From positions 1 through 64,000 of the forward strand of contig NZ_BDAI01000019.1 in the NCBI RefSeq assembly GCF_002091755.1: a stretch of DNA of 64,000 nucleotides, in the 5' to 3' direction. Positions 17,030-25,706 of this stretch are shown one piece after another. Both the position numbers and the translations under genes were made by a program. The notes under the pieces are model-generated. The model did not search any database, was not told the origin of the DNA, and was given only the letters and a program-made list of their open reading frames with translations. Positions within the stretch are counted from its first letter, which is position 1; each line of letters opens with the position of its first letter. Origin of the DNA: Pseudomonas nitroreducens NBRC 12694. GTDB taxonomy: Bacteria; Pseudomonadota; Gammaproteobacteria; Pseudomonadales; Pseudomonadaceae.

Positions 17030-18706
17030 ATGGCACAGACATACAGCCCGTCCGCGGGCAACGCGCCTTCCACCGGAGTGACGAAGGAGGAGCGCAAGGT
17101 CATCTTTGCCTCCTCCCTGGGCACCGTTTTCGAGTGGTACGACTTCTACCTCTATGGCTCCCTGGCGGCGATCATCGCCAAGCACTTCTTCGCCGGGGTC
17201 AACGAAACCACCGCCTTCATCTTCGCCCTGCTGGCCTTCGCCGCCGGCTTCGCGGTGCGGCCCTTCGGCGCCATCGTGTTCGGCCGCCTGGGCGACATGA
17301 TCGGGCGCAAGCACACCTTCCTCATCACCATCGTCATCATGGGCGTGTCCACCGCCGTAGTCGGCCTGCTACCGGCCTACTCCACCATCGGCGTCGCTGC
17401 GCCGATCATCCTCATCACCCTGCGCCTGCTGCAGGGCCTGGCGCTGGGCGGCGAGTACGGCGGCGCAGCGACCTACGTCGCCGAGCACGCGCCCAAGGGC
17501 AAGCGGGGCTTCTTCACCTCGTGGATCCAGACCACCGCGACCCTCGGCCTGTTCCTCTCGCTGCTGGTGATCATGGCCTGCCGCACCGTGCTCGGCACCG
17601 AGGCGTTCGAAGCCTGGGGCTGGCGGATTCCGTTCCTGCTGTCGATCCTGCTGCTGATCATCTCGGTGTACATCCGCCTGCAACTCGCCGAGTCGCCGGT
17701 GTTCATGAAGATGAAGGAAGAAGGCAAGGCCTCCAAGGCGCCGCTGACCGAGTCCTTCGGCCGCTGGGAGAACCTCAAGGTAGTGATCATGTCGCTGCTC
17801 GGCGGCACCGCCGGCCAGGCCGTGGTCTGGTACACCGGGCAGTTCTACGCGCTGTTCTTCCTGCTGCAGACACTGAAGATCGACCCGCAGACCGCCAACC
17901 TGCTGATCGCCGGCTCCCTACTGCTGGGCACACCGTTCTTCGTGTTCTTCGGCAGCCTGTCCGATCGCATCGGCCGCAAGAAGATCATCATGACCGGCTG
18001 CATCCTCGCGGCGCTGACCTACTTCCCGATCTTCCACGGGCTGACCCAGTTCGGTAACCCGGACGTGTTCGCCGCCCAGGAGAAGAACCCGGTGACGGTG
18101 GTCGCCGACCCGAGCGCCTGTGCCTTCCAGTTCGACCCGGTGGGCAAGGCCAAATTCGTCAGTTCCTGCGACATGGCCAAAAGCCTGCTGGCCAAGCGCG
18201 CGATCCCCTACGAAAACCTCAAGGCCGAAACGGGCGCCGTCGCCCAGGTGCACATCGGCGACAAGGTCATCGCCAGCTTCGAAGGCGCCGGCATGCCGGC
18301 GGCAGAGTTCAAGGTGCAGTCCGAAGTCTTCACCGCGCAACTGGCCGCCTCGCTGAAGGAAGCCGGCTACCCCGAGAAGGCCGACCCGGCGAAGATCAAC
18401 CACCTGATGATGCTGGTGCTGCTGACCGTCCTGGTGATCTACGTGACCATGGTCTACGGCCCAATCGCCGCGTGGCTGGTAGAGCTGTTCCCGACGCGCA
18501 TCCGCTACACCTCCATGTCGCTGCCCTACCACATCGGCAACGGCTGGTTCGGCGGCTTCCTGCCCACCGTCGCCTTCGCCATGGTGGCGGCCACCGGGGA
18601 CATCTACTACGGGCTCTGGTACCCCATCGTCATTGCCGTGATGACGGCGGTGCTGGGCATTCTGTTCCTGCCGGAGACCAAGGACCGGGATATCACCCGC
18701 ACCTGA
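17030..18706 (+). CDS. MFS transporter, metabolite:H+ symporter type, with periplasmic insert
   Basis: A 558-residue inner-membrane transporter. The MHS-family motifs GRLGDMIGRK (85-94) and SDRIGRKK (311-318) are present. About 115 residues (about 342-457, with C364 and C380) are inserted between predicted helices 9 and 10 and should face the periplasm; most relatives near 430-450 residues lack this. The gene lies between the amine dehydrogenase genes and the aldehyde dehydrogenase, so uptake of an amine or of the resulting acid is a reasonable guess. A GGAG site precedes the ATG. Confidence 0.85.
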   Translation: MAQTYSPSAGNAPSTGVTKEERKVIFASSLGTVFEWYDFYLYGSLAAIIAKHFFAGVNETTAFIFALLAFAAGFAVRPFGAIVFGRLGDMIGRKHTFLITIVIMGVSTAVVGLLPAYSTIGVAAPIILITLRLLQGLALGGEYGGAATYVAEHAPKGKRGFFTSWIQTTATLGLFLSLLVIMACRTVLGTEAFEAWGWRIPFLLSILLLIISVYIRLQLAESPVFMKMKEEGKASKAPLTESFGRWENLKVVIMSLLGGTAGQAVVWYTGQFYALFFLLQTLKIDPQTANLLIAGSLLLGTPFFVFFGSLSDRIGRKKIIMTGCILAALTYFPIFHGLTQFGNPDVFAAQEKNPVTVVADPSACAFQFDPVGKAKFVSSCDMAKSLLAKRAIPYENLKAETGAVAQVHIGDKVIASFEGAGMPAAEFKVQSEVFTAQLAASLKEAGYPEKADPAKINHLMMLVLLTVLVIYVTMVYGPIAAWLVELFPTRIRYTSMSLPYHIGNGWFGGFLPTVAFAMVAATGDIYYGLWYPIVIAVMTAVLGILFLPETKDRDITRT

Positions 18707-18719
18707 GCCCGACGTCTCA

Positions 18720-18755
18720 GCCGCTGTCGCACAATGCGACAGCGGCTTTCCTTTT
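18720..18755 (+). terminator. Terminator after MFS gene
   Basis: A perfect 11-base stem (GCCGCTGTCGC) with a 5-base loop is followed by a long pyrimidine run (TTTCCTTTTTCTTTT), 14 bases after the MFS stop. The same hairpin contains a CTGT-N11-ACAG sequence. Confidence 0.85.
18724..18742. promoter_or_regulatory. Possible enhancer site before aldehyde dehydrogenase
   Basis: CTGTCGCACAATGCGACAG has CTGT-N11-ACAG geometry and lies about 85 bases ahead of a clear sigma-54 promoter. It lacks the TGAG of the other two sites and is part of the terminator stem, so the match may be coincidental. Confidence 0.35.
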
Positions 18756-18815
18756 TCTTTTCCTCCATAAAAATAAAATCCTTTTAATTCATAAAGTTGC
18801 CTTCAATTTTCAGCC

Positions 18816-18831
18816 TTGGCACAGCCGTTGC
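18816..18831 (+). promoter_or_regulatory. Sigma-54 promoter of aldehyde dehydrogenase gene
   Basis: TTGGCACAGCCGTTGC has GG and GC separated by exactly 10 bases, with consensus TTGGCAC and TTGC boxes. The predicted transcript start is near 18843, about 37 bases before the ATG. Confidence 0.85.
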
Positions 18832-18879
18832 GATATCCCGCCTCAACGTTCCTGGAACAGACAACAAGAGGCCACCGCA

Positions 18880-20373
18880 ATGCTCGCTTCCCTGCCCATC
18901 AAGCCCGAATCCCGCGCCTTCCTGCAGCGCGCGCCGAAGATGCTCATCGGTGCCGACTGGACCTCCGCCAGCGACGGCGCCCTGATGGACCTGCGCAATC
19001 CGGCCACCGGCGAAGTGCTCTGCCAGGTGCCGGCCGGCACCGTCGACGATGTCGACCGCGCCGTGCGCGCCGCACGCCAGGCCTTCGATGACTCCGCCTG
19101 GAGCCGCACCCGCCCGCGTGAGCGGCAGAACCTGCTGTGGAAGCTCGCAGGCCTCATGGAACGCGACGCCGACCTGCTGGCCGAACTCGAGTGCCTGAAC
19201 AATGGCAAGAGCGCCGCCGTCGCCCGCGTGATGGACGTGCAACTGGCCATCGACTTCCTGCGCTACATGGCCGGCTACGCCACCAAGATCGAAGGCAGCA
19301 CGGTGGATGTGTCCATGCCGCTGATGCCCGACGGCGACTTCCACGGCTACATCCGCCGCGAAGCCGTCGGCGTGGTCGGCGCCATCGTCGCCTGGAACTT
19401 CCCGCTGCTGCTGGCCTGCTGGAAGCTCGGCCCGGCGCTGGCCACCGGCTGCTCGGTGGTGCTCAAGCCCGCCGACGAGACGCCGCTGTCCGCGCTGAAA
19501 CTTGCCGAACTCGTCCTCGAAGCGGGCTACCCGGCCGGCGTGTTCAACGTCGTCACCGGCACCGGCATCACCGCGGGCGCCGCCCTCTCCCACCACCCGC
19601 TGGTGGACAAGCTGACCTTTACCGGCTCCACGCCGGTGGGCAAGCAGATCGGCAAGGCGGCCATGGACAACATGACCCGCGTGACCCTGGAGCTGGGCGG
19701 CAAGTCGCCGACCATCGTCATGGCCGACGCCGACCTGGCCACCGCCGCAGCCGGCGCCGCCCAGGCGATCTTCTTCAACCAGGGCCAGGTCTGCTGCGCC
19801 GGATCGCGCCTGTATGTGCAGCGCAAGCACTTCGACAACGTGGTGGCCGACATCGCCGGCATCGCCAACGGCATGAAGCTGGGCAACGGGCTCGACCCGA
19901 GCATCGACATGGGCCCGCTGATCTCCGCCAAGCAGCAGAAACGCGTGTTCGACTACATCGAACTGGGCCGCGACAAGGGCGCCACCATCGCCTGCGGCGG
20001 CGAGCAGTTCGGCCCCGGCTACTTCGTCAAGCCGACGGTGATCGTCGACGTCGACCAGAAGAACCCGCTGGTGCAGGAAGAGATCTTCGGCCCGGTGCTG
20101 GTCGCCCTGCCCTTCGACGACATCGAGGATGCCCTGCGCCTGGCCAACGACAGCCCCTACGGCCTCGGCGCGAGCGTCTGGTCCAACGACCTGGCGGCGG
20201 TGCACCGCATGGTGCCGCGCATCAAGTCCGGCTCGGTGTGGGTCAACTGCCACAGCGCTCTGGACCCGGCGTTGCCCTTCGGTGGCTACAAGATGTCCGG
20301 CCTCGGCCGCGAAATGGGCGCCGCCGCCATCGAGCACTACACCGAGCTGAAGTCGGTGCTGATTCGCCTGTAA
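18880..20373 (+). CDS. peaE: Phenylacetaldehyde-type aldehyde dehydrogenase
   Basis: A 497-residue NAD-dependent aldehyde dehydrogenase that most resembles the phenylacetaldehyde dehydrogenases FeaB/PeaE/StyD. The catalytic residues are present: E271 in ELGGKSP and C305 in QGQVCCAGSR, with the cofactor segment AWNFPLLLACWK at 171-182 and FTGST at 247-251. It would oxidise the aldehyde released by the amine dehydrogenase to an acid. A sigma-54 promoter directly upstream links it to the qhp genes. The symbol follows the P. putida pea pathway by context; the true substrate range is not proven. Confidence 0.85.
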   Translation: MLASLPIKPESRAFLQRAPKMLIGADWTSASDGALMDLRNPATGEVLCQVPAGTVDDVDRAVRAARQAFDDSAWSRTRPRERQNLLWKLAGLMERDADLLAELECLNNGKSAAVARVMDVQLAIDFLRYMAGYATKIEGSTVDVSMPLMPDGDFHGYIRREAVGVVGAIVAWNFPLLLACWKLGPALATGCSVVLKPADETPLSALKLAELVLEAGYPAGVFNVVTGTGITAGAALSHHPLVDKLTFTGSTPVGKQIGKAAMDNMTRVTLELGGKSPTIVMADADLATAAAGAAQAIFFNQGQVCCAGSRLYVQRKHFDNVVADIAGIANGMKLGNGLDPSIDMGPLISAKQQKRVFDYIELGRDKGATIACGGEQFGPGYFVKPTVIVDVDQKNPLVQEEIFGPVLVALPFDDIEDALRLANDSPYGLGASVWSNDLAAVHRMVPRIKSGSVWVNCHSALDPALPFGGYKMSGLGREMGAAAIEHYTELKSVLIRL

Positions 20374-20420
20374 CTCTCCACTCGTCTACCTCATCCGCGC
20401 ATCCTCTGTGCGGGTCTTGC

Positions 20421-20457
20421 ATCCCCCGGACGCGGCAGCGCACGGGGGATTTTTTTG
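20421..20457 (+). terminator. Terminator of aldehyde dehydrogenase gene
   Basis: ATCCCCCG and CGGGGGAT form a stem with a 14-base loop, followed by a run of T residues. It lies between convergent genes, so it mainly serves the plus strand. Confidence 0.75.
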
Positions 20458-20460
20458 CGC

Positions 20461-21120
20461 TCAATCGCGATCCGGCGCTCCCAGCGGGAACAGTGTCCGC
20501 AGAGGTCGCGCATCCTCTACCGCGCGGGCGAAGGACGGGCGCGCCAGCAGGCGCGAACGGTAGGCGCGCAGGGTCGGGTAGCGGTCGCCGATGGGGTGGG
20601 TCCAGTCGGCGTAGAACAGCGAAGGAGCCGCGGCACAGTCGGCAAGGCTGAAGCTGTCGCCCGCCGCCCAGGCGCGCCCGGCCAGTTCCTCTTCCAGCCA
20701 GGCATAGGCCAGTTCGAGCTTGCTCACCGCGTGGGCCAGGCCTTCGGCGCGCTTGCTCGCCTCGCCGCTCATGGCCCCCAGCACGGCGTGCTGCACCGGG
20801 GTCATCACGTGCCAGTCGAAGAAGCGGTCGAGGAAGCGCACGTCCAGCGCCTTCAGCGGATCGTCCGGCAACAGCCGCACCGGGCCGGGATGCTGCAAGT
20901 GGAGGTACTCGATGATGATGCTGGTCTCGGCGACGCTGTGCTCACCGTCGAGCAGCACCGGGAACTTCGCCAGCGGCCACAGGCGCAGCCAGTGCGCACC
21001 GTTGTCCGGCTCATCCGGGCCCAGGCCGCGGAACTCGAAGGGCGTGGCGTTCTCGTACAGCGCGATCAGCACCTTCTGCGTGTAGGAGGAAAAGAGATGG
21101 CCGAAAAGGACAAGGGACAT
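20461..21120 (-). CDS. Glutathione S-transferase family protein
   Basis: A 219-residue soluble protein with an N-terminal thioredoxin-like domain (about 1-80; LFGHLFSSYTQKVLIALYEN, the FPVLLDGEHSVAETSIIIEYL glutathione-binding segment) and an all-helical C-terminal domain containing SLADCAAAPSLFYADW. The serine in SSYTQK is the likely glutathione-activating residue. It stands alone, convergent with the aldehyde dehydrogenase. The substrate is unknown. Confidence 0.88.
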   Translation of the reverse strand: MSLVLFGHLFSSYTQKVLIALYENATPFEFRGLGPDEPDNGAHWLRLWPLAKFPVLLDGEHSVAETSIIIEYLHLQHPGPVRLLPDDPLKALDVRFLDRFFDWHVMTPVQHAVLGAMSGEASKRAEGLAHAVSKLELAYAWLEEELAGRAWAAGDSFSLADCAAAPSLFYADWTHPIGDRYPTLRAYRSRLLARPSFARAVEDARPLRTLFPLGAPDRD

Positions 21121-21381
21121 GGCGGAATTACCTGGGGTGGACCAAATCCTTGAGCCTAGCCCGGAATGTCGGAGAGCGACCGACGGCCCCGCCGACCGGC
21201 CATGTCGTTTTTGGCGATGCCCACGACGATGTCGAGTAACTCACAGCTCAGCCACTGCCTTAGCTTGAGCCTCACGGCGCCCCCCATTCCCAGCCCGCCC
21301 ACGGCCATCGGGCCGTTCACGGTTGACGCTTGCCCACAGGAGAACCGCCAATTGGTCGAACGCCGCCAGTTCAGTGGGGCC

Positions 21382-22395
21382 ATGCAGAGGCGCAACCTGC
21401 GCTATCTCGACGGAGAGTCCCGGGAGCCCGGCCGTCTCGCGCGGGTAGGCTTCCTGCTGCTGGAGCACTTCTCCCTGCCGGCCTTCACCCAGGCTCTGGA
21501 TACTCTGGTCACCGCCAACCTCATCCGCGCACAGACCTTCGCCACCCAGACCTTCAGCCTCGACGGCGAGTCGGTCACCAGCGACCTGGGCCTGGTGATC
21601 TGCCCCGGCACGACGCTGACCTCGGCGCAACTCGCCGAGCTCGACCTGCTGGTGGTCTGCGGTGGCTTGCGCACCTCGCTGCGCGCGATCCCCGAGCTGA
21701 CGCGCCTGCTGCGGATCGCCGCCGACCGCGGCATCGCCCTCGCCGGCCTGTGGAACGGCGCCTGGTTCCTCGGCCAGGCGGGCCTGCTGGACGGCTACCG
21801 TTGCGCCATCCACCCGGAGAACCGCGCGGCGCTGGCGGAGATCGCCCGGCACAGCGATGTCACCAGCGAGAGCTACCAGGCCGACCGCGACCGCCTCACC
21901 GCCGCCAGTCCCACCGGCGCCTTCAACCTGGTACTGGAGTGGATCAATGTGCGACACGGCCGCGAACTGGTCGATGCCATTGTCGACATCCTGGCCTTCG
22001 AGGAGTCCCGCTTCCGCCGCACTCGCCCGGCACTGCACGAGAAGCTCAGCGAGCCATTGCGCGAGGCGATCAACCTGATGAGCGCGAACATCGAGGAACC
22101 GCTGAGCCAGGACCAGCTGTCGAACTACGTCGGGCGCTCCAAGCGGCAGATCGAGCGACTGTTCCAGGACCAACTGGGCACCACGCCGGTACGCTATTAC
22201 CTGGAGCTGCGCATTACCGAAAGCCGTCGCCTGCTGCAGCATTCCAGCCTGCCGATGTACGAGGTGGGGCTGGCCTGCGGCTTCGTCTCGCCCAGCCATT
22301 TCAGCAAGTGCTACACGTCCTTCTACGGCTACTCGCCGTCCAAGGAGTCGCGCTTCGGTTGCGTGAAGGCGGTGCGCACAGGGGAGCGGTTGTAG
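21382..22395 (+). CDS. GlxA-type regulator (class I amidotransferase-like domain plus AraC HTH)
   Basis: A 337-residue transcription regulator. An N-terminal DJ-1/PfpI-like domain (about 15-190; VGFLLLEHFSLPAFTQAL, ...LAGLWNGAWFLGQAGLLDGYR) is followed by an AraC double helix-turn-helix at about 235-330 (LSNYVGRSKRQIERLF and VGLACGFVSPSHFSKCY). The amidotransferase cysteine position appears to be taken by tryptophan/asparagine (GLWNGA), so the domain probably only senses a ligand. ATG 21382 is a judgement; the open frame extends to 21166 with no clear ribosome site at either start. Confidence 0.82.
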   Translation: MQRRNLRYLDGESREPGRLARVGFLLLEHFSLPAFTQALDTLVTANLIRAQTFATQTFSLDGESVTSDLGLVICPGTTLTSAQLAELDLLVVCGGLRTSLRAIPELTRLLRIAADRGIALAGLWNGAWFLGQAGLLDGYRCAIHPENRAALAEIARHSDVTSESYQADRDRLTAASPTGAFNLVLEWINVRHGRELVDAIVDILAFEESRFRRTRPALHEKLSEPLREAINLMSANIEEPLSQDQLSNYVGRSKRQIERLFQDQLGTTPVRYYLELRITESRRLLQHSSLPMYEVGLACGFVSPSHFSKCYTSFYGYSPSKESRFGCVKAVRTGERL

Positions 22396-22491
22396 AGGCA
22401 CGCTTCGCCAACCGGGCCGGCGCCTGGTCGCTAATATGGCCCATTAGCACACCAGATCATCGAAAACGTCGCACCCAGCGCTTCTGGCAAT

Positions 22492-22520
22492 AAAAAACCG
22501 CGCCCTGGGGCGCGGTTTTT
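22492..22520. terminator. Bidirectional terminator
   Basis: AAAAAACCGCGCC-CTGG-GGCGCGGTTTTT is a strong hairpin with A and T runs on both sides, between the convergent GlxA-type regulator and amidase genes. Confidence 0.9.
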
Positions 22521-22545
22521 CATCCTGCTGGAAGCAATCGACCGA

Positions 22546-24240
22546 TCAGCCCAGCGGCGGCGTGCTCGGCGGCACCAGGCGCTTGGAGCCGGTGGCCTCG
22601 AAGGCCGCGGCAAAGGTCAGCAGCGCCGAGTCGTCATAGGCGCGACCGGCGAAGGTCAGGCCCACCGGCATGCCGATGTCGGCCATCACGCCCATGGGCA
22701 CGGTGACGGTCGGCACGCCCAGGTGACGGATCGCCAGGTTGCCGTTGGCCACCCAGATGCCGTTGCTCCAGGCGATGTCGGCCGACTCCGGATTGACGTC
22801 GGCGTCCGCCGGGCCGACATCGGCCACGGTGGGGAACAGCACGGCGTCCAGCCTCAGCCCGTCCATCCAGTCTTCCAGATCGAGCTTGCGGGTCTTTTCC
22901 AGGCCACGCAGGCCGTCGGGCAGGGTCTCGATCTGGTCCCAGGTCTTCAGGCCGCGCTTGGCCATGTTGACGTACTCGTCCATGCCGGCGACCAGGTCGT
23001 CCTCGCGGTTGGGCAAGGTGCCCGGATCGTGCGGGAATATCTGCGGACCATCGACGTCGGCCAGCTTGTTCAGCTTGGGGTCGCCGTTGGCGCGCAGGAA
23101 GTCGTCGAAGCCCCAGCCGGACAGCTCCCACAGTTCATCGTGGAGGAACTCGGGGGATACGATGCCGCGGTTGAATACGGTCGGCGCGCCGGGACGGTCG
23201 CCTTCGCAGTTGGAGACCAGCGGGAAGTCCACTTCGACGACTTCGGCGCCGGCGGCTTCCAGGGCCTTGCGGGCCTGTTCCCAGAGGTCGATGACCGAGG
23301 CGCGGGTGTTGATGCGCTGGCCGGTCGGGCCGCCGATGCCAGGCTTCTCGCTGGTGCCGGCCAGTTCGTCCTTGTTGATGAACATGCGCGGCACGCCCAG
23401 GCGCTTGCCCTTGAGGGCTTCCGGGCCTGCGGCGAGGTCCAGGTAGGACGCCGGGCGCACTTCGGAAACGGCAGGAATCGGCACCCACGGCTGCAGGCGC
23501 CACAGGTCGCCACGCTTGTCGGCGTCTTCGGCGACGACCACGTCGAGCACTTCCAGCAGGTCGGCCATGGTGCGGGCGTAGGGCACCACCACGTCCATGG
23601 TCGGGGTCAGCGGCCAGTTGCCACGCACCGAGATCACGCCACGGGACGGGGTGTAGGCGCACAGGCCGTTGTTCGAGGCTGGGCCGCGGCCGCTGGACCA
23701 GGTTTCTTCCGCCAGGCCAAAGGCCGAGAAGCTCGCGGCAGTCGCAGTGCCGGCGCCGTTGGAGGAGCCGGAGGCGAAGGGCGCGGTGAGGAACTTGCGG
23801 TTGTACGGGCTTTCAGCACGGCCGTAGACGCCGCGCTGCATGCCACCGTTGGCCATGGGCGGCATGTTGGTCTTGCCCAGGCAGATGGCGCCGCCGGCGC
23901 GCAGGCGCTCGACGGTGAAGGCGTCGCGGTAGGCGATCAGGTCCTTGAAGGCCGGGCTGCCGGAAGCGGCGGTCAAGCCTTTCACCAGGTAGCTGTCCTT
24001 GGCGGTGTACGGAATGCCGTCCAGCGGGCCGAGGGTTTCGCCACGGGCGCGGCGGGCGTCGGAGGCTTCGGCTTCCTTCAGGGCCTCGGGGTTGCGCACG
24101 ACCACGGCGTTGAGCTTGGTCGGGCCATCGTAGGCATCGATGCGCGCGAGGTAGGCCTTGACCAGTTCGACCGCGGTGGTGCGGCCCGACTCGAGGGCTT
24201 CACGCAGCTGCGCAATGGAAACTTCGGTTACCTCGATCAT
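22546..24240 (-). CDS. Amidase-signature family hydrolase
   Basis: A 564-residue enzyme that should hydrolyse an amide with a Ser-cisSer-Lys triad. K81 is in PYTAKDSY, the cis-serine is S159 or S160 in ASGSSNGAG, and the nucleophile aligns with S183 in EETWSSGRGPAS. A normally glycine-rich stretch (GGSSGG) is altered to SGSSNG, so activity may be unusual. ATG 24240 follows GGTGAAA. There is no signal peptide. The gene is single and faces a convergent regulator. The substrate is unknown. Confidence 0.85.
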   Translation of the reverse strand: MIEVTEVSIAQLREALESGRTTAVELVKAYLARIDAYDGPTKLNAVVVRNPEALKEAEASDARRARGETLGPLDGIPYTAKDSYLVKGLTAASGSPAFKDLIAYRDAFTVERLRAGGAICLGKTNMPPMANGGMQRGVYGRAESPYNRKFLTAPFASGSSNGAGTATAASFSAFGLAEETWSSGRGPASNNGLCAYTPSRGVISVRGNWPLTPTMDVVVPYARTMADLLEVLDVVVAEDADKRGDLWRLQPWVPIPAVSEVRPASYLDLAAGPEALKGKRLGVPRMFINKDELAGTSEKPGIGGPTGQRINTRASVIDLWEQARKALEAAGAEVVEVDFPLVSNCEGDRPGAPTVFNRGIVSPEFLHDELWELSGWGFDDFLRANGDPKLNKLADVDGPQIFPHDPGTLPNREDDLVAGMDEYVNMAKRGLKTWDQIETLPDGLRGLEKTRKLDLEDWMDGLRLDAVLFPTVADVGPADADVNPESADIAWSNGIWVANGNLAIRHLGVPTVTVPMGVMADIGMPVGLTFAGRAYDDSALLTFAAAFEATGSKRLVPPSTPPLG

Positions 24241-24690
24241 GCTTTCACCGTCGGCTGAAGGTTGGTGGGAAGGGACAGGTCTGCGTCGCGAAGGACCCAG
24301 ACGGCGCAAGTCGGAAAATGCGTGTTCATCTCGATTCTCTTGTACTTCTGTTACGCGACGGGAGTGAGTTTACCGTCGGCCGGCGGCGTCGTTCAGCGCC
24401 CGGCGGACAAACCGGATGCGCATCCTGGGCAAGGCAGGGCGAATACAGCCACCAGGGCGCACACACTGGCATGTCCGATCAGAATACACAACACGCGTAA
24501 ATTAAAAAAAACGCCCGCCGAGCGCGGACTCGACGGGCGAGATACGGGTGCCGGGGGAAGCACCCTTGGAGAGTGAATCAGCGAAAGCCCGAAGGCAGAC
24601 GCTGGCGCAGGCTACTCGCCGCCTGCCGGCGCTGGGCGGGTCGCTGGGGGGGAGCGATCCGCTCGAAGACGTATCAACCTCTACAGATCA
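24241..24690. other. Intergenic region between amidase and lipoprotein genes
   Basis: These 450 bases hold the amidase promoter region and, at 24504-24539, the terminator of the lipoprotein gene. No coding signature was found; the short frames here have no ribosome sites. Confidence 0.5.
24504..24539 (-). terminator. Terminator of lipoprotein gene
   Basis: On the minus strand, CGCCCGTCGAG and CTCGGCGGGCG pair with one mismatch around a 6-base loop and are followed by a run of eight T residues. Confidence 0.8.
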
Positions 24691-25080
24691 TCAACCGTGC
24701 TGCGAGCACTGGTAGGCGGCGTCCAGCAACTCGCCCTTGTCCTGCCAGGCGCTGCGCTGGAAGGCGCTGAAATGGTTACCGCCGGCGATGGGGGTCACCT
24801 GGACGATGCCGCTGGCCTGCAGCGGATCGGCGCTGCCGGTGAGCAACTGGCGGGTGGTGCCGCGGTCGCTGACGAACGTGGCGGTGCCGGGAGTCAGCCT
24901 GCCGTCGACGCAGTTGAGGTAGGCGCTGCTGTCCTGGGCAGTCATGCCACCGAGGCTATCCCAGCTCAGCTGGCTTTCGGAGGTCGCCGCGCAGCCGGTC
25001 AGGCTTGCCACCGCCAGCAGCAGCGGACCAAGGGCGATACGGGCAGCCGGGCGATTGGCGGTGGGGCGCTGGGTGTTCAT
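24691..25080 (-). CDS. Putative outer-membrane or periplasmic lipoprotein, 129 residues
   Basis: A small secreted protein with a lipobox LTGC (27-30) after a hydrophobic segment (GPLLLAVAS), so C30 should be lipidated. The mature part of about 100 residues has two further cysteines (C57 and C125) and no recognised domain. AAGGGA precedes the ATG. It is followed by its own terminator and seems to be a single gene. I do not recognise a function. Confidence 0.75.
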   Translation of the reverse strand: MNTQRPTANRPAARIALGPLLLAVASLTGCAATSESQLSWDSLGGMTAQDSSAYLNCVDGRLTPGTATFVSDRGTTRQLLTGSADPLQASGIVQVTPIAGGNHFSAFQRSAWQDKGELLDAAYQCSQHG

Positions 25081-25282
25081 CGAATCTGTCCCTTGCTCGG
25101 TTCATCGATCTCGTGGGGCAGATAGTCAGCCGCGCCCGGCCCGCGCACCACTCGATTGCATCGATAGTGAAGCTCGACGGCATTGATGGTTGCGCGCCGC
25201 TGCGCAGGAAGTTCGAACCCTCCCCGCCCTGGCCGGTCGCAAATCAGGAAGCCCCCGACTTTCCAACCCCGGAGGACATACC

Positions 25283-25702
25283 ATGAGCTACGACTGGGAC
25301 CTGATCGAACGCTTGCTGCTGCGCGCTCAGGAATGCGCCGACCAACCCTACAAGGCTCGCGAATGCGGCGAGGAAGTGGCCGAGCAGCACCGGCTGCAGG
25401 GCGAGCCGGTGGAGGGCAGCACGGATCATCTGAAGAAGGTCGCCGGCGACCTGGAGGGCGATCTCTACGCCAACGGCTATATCCAGGAGCGCCCGCGCGA
25501 GCACGGCGGCACCGGCAACAACTTCGAGCTGACCGAACGCGGCACCGAGCTGCTCACGCTGATCAGCCGCAGCTTCCCGGACCACCTGGTATTCCGCCAG
25601 CTGCTGGACGAGCAGGGCGAGGCGGCGCTGCTGCCGGAATCCTTCGACCGGCTGGCCGAGCGCGCCACCCGCGACCGGGTGAACGATCGACCGGAGCGCT
25701 GA
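25283..25702 (+). CDS. Uncharacterised winged-helix-like protein (DUF2513-like)
   Basis: A 139-residue soluble protein beginning WDLIERLLLRAQE, with HLKKVAGDLEGDLYANGYI and FELTERGTELL. This arrangement, a helical start and then a reader-like segment ending in LTxxG, resembles DUF2513/winged-helix proteins. GGAGG lies 7 bases ahead of ATG 25283. It converges with the acetyltransferase gene, with 4 bases between their stops. Function is not known. Confidence 0.65.
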   Translation: MSYDWDLIERLLLRAQECADQPYKARECGEEVAEQHRLQGEPVEGSTDHLKKVAGDLEGDLYANGYIQERPREHGGTGNNFELTERGTELLTLISRSFPDHLVFRQLLDEQGEAALLPESFDRLAERATRDRVNDRPER

Positions 25703-25706
25703 AGGC

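Noticed and set aside
18724..18742. Firm assignment of the hairpin after the MFS gene as an enhancer site
   Set aside because: The stem with its T-rich tail is fully explained as a terminator; the CTGT-N11-ACAG match is kept only as a low-confidence possibility.
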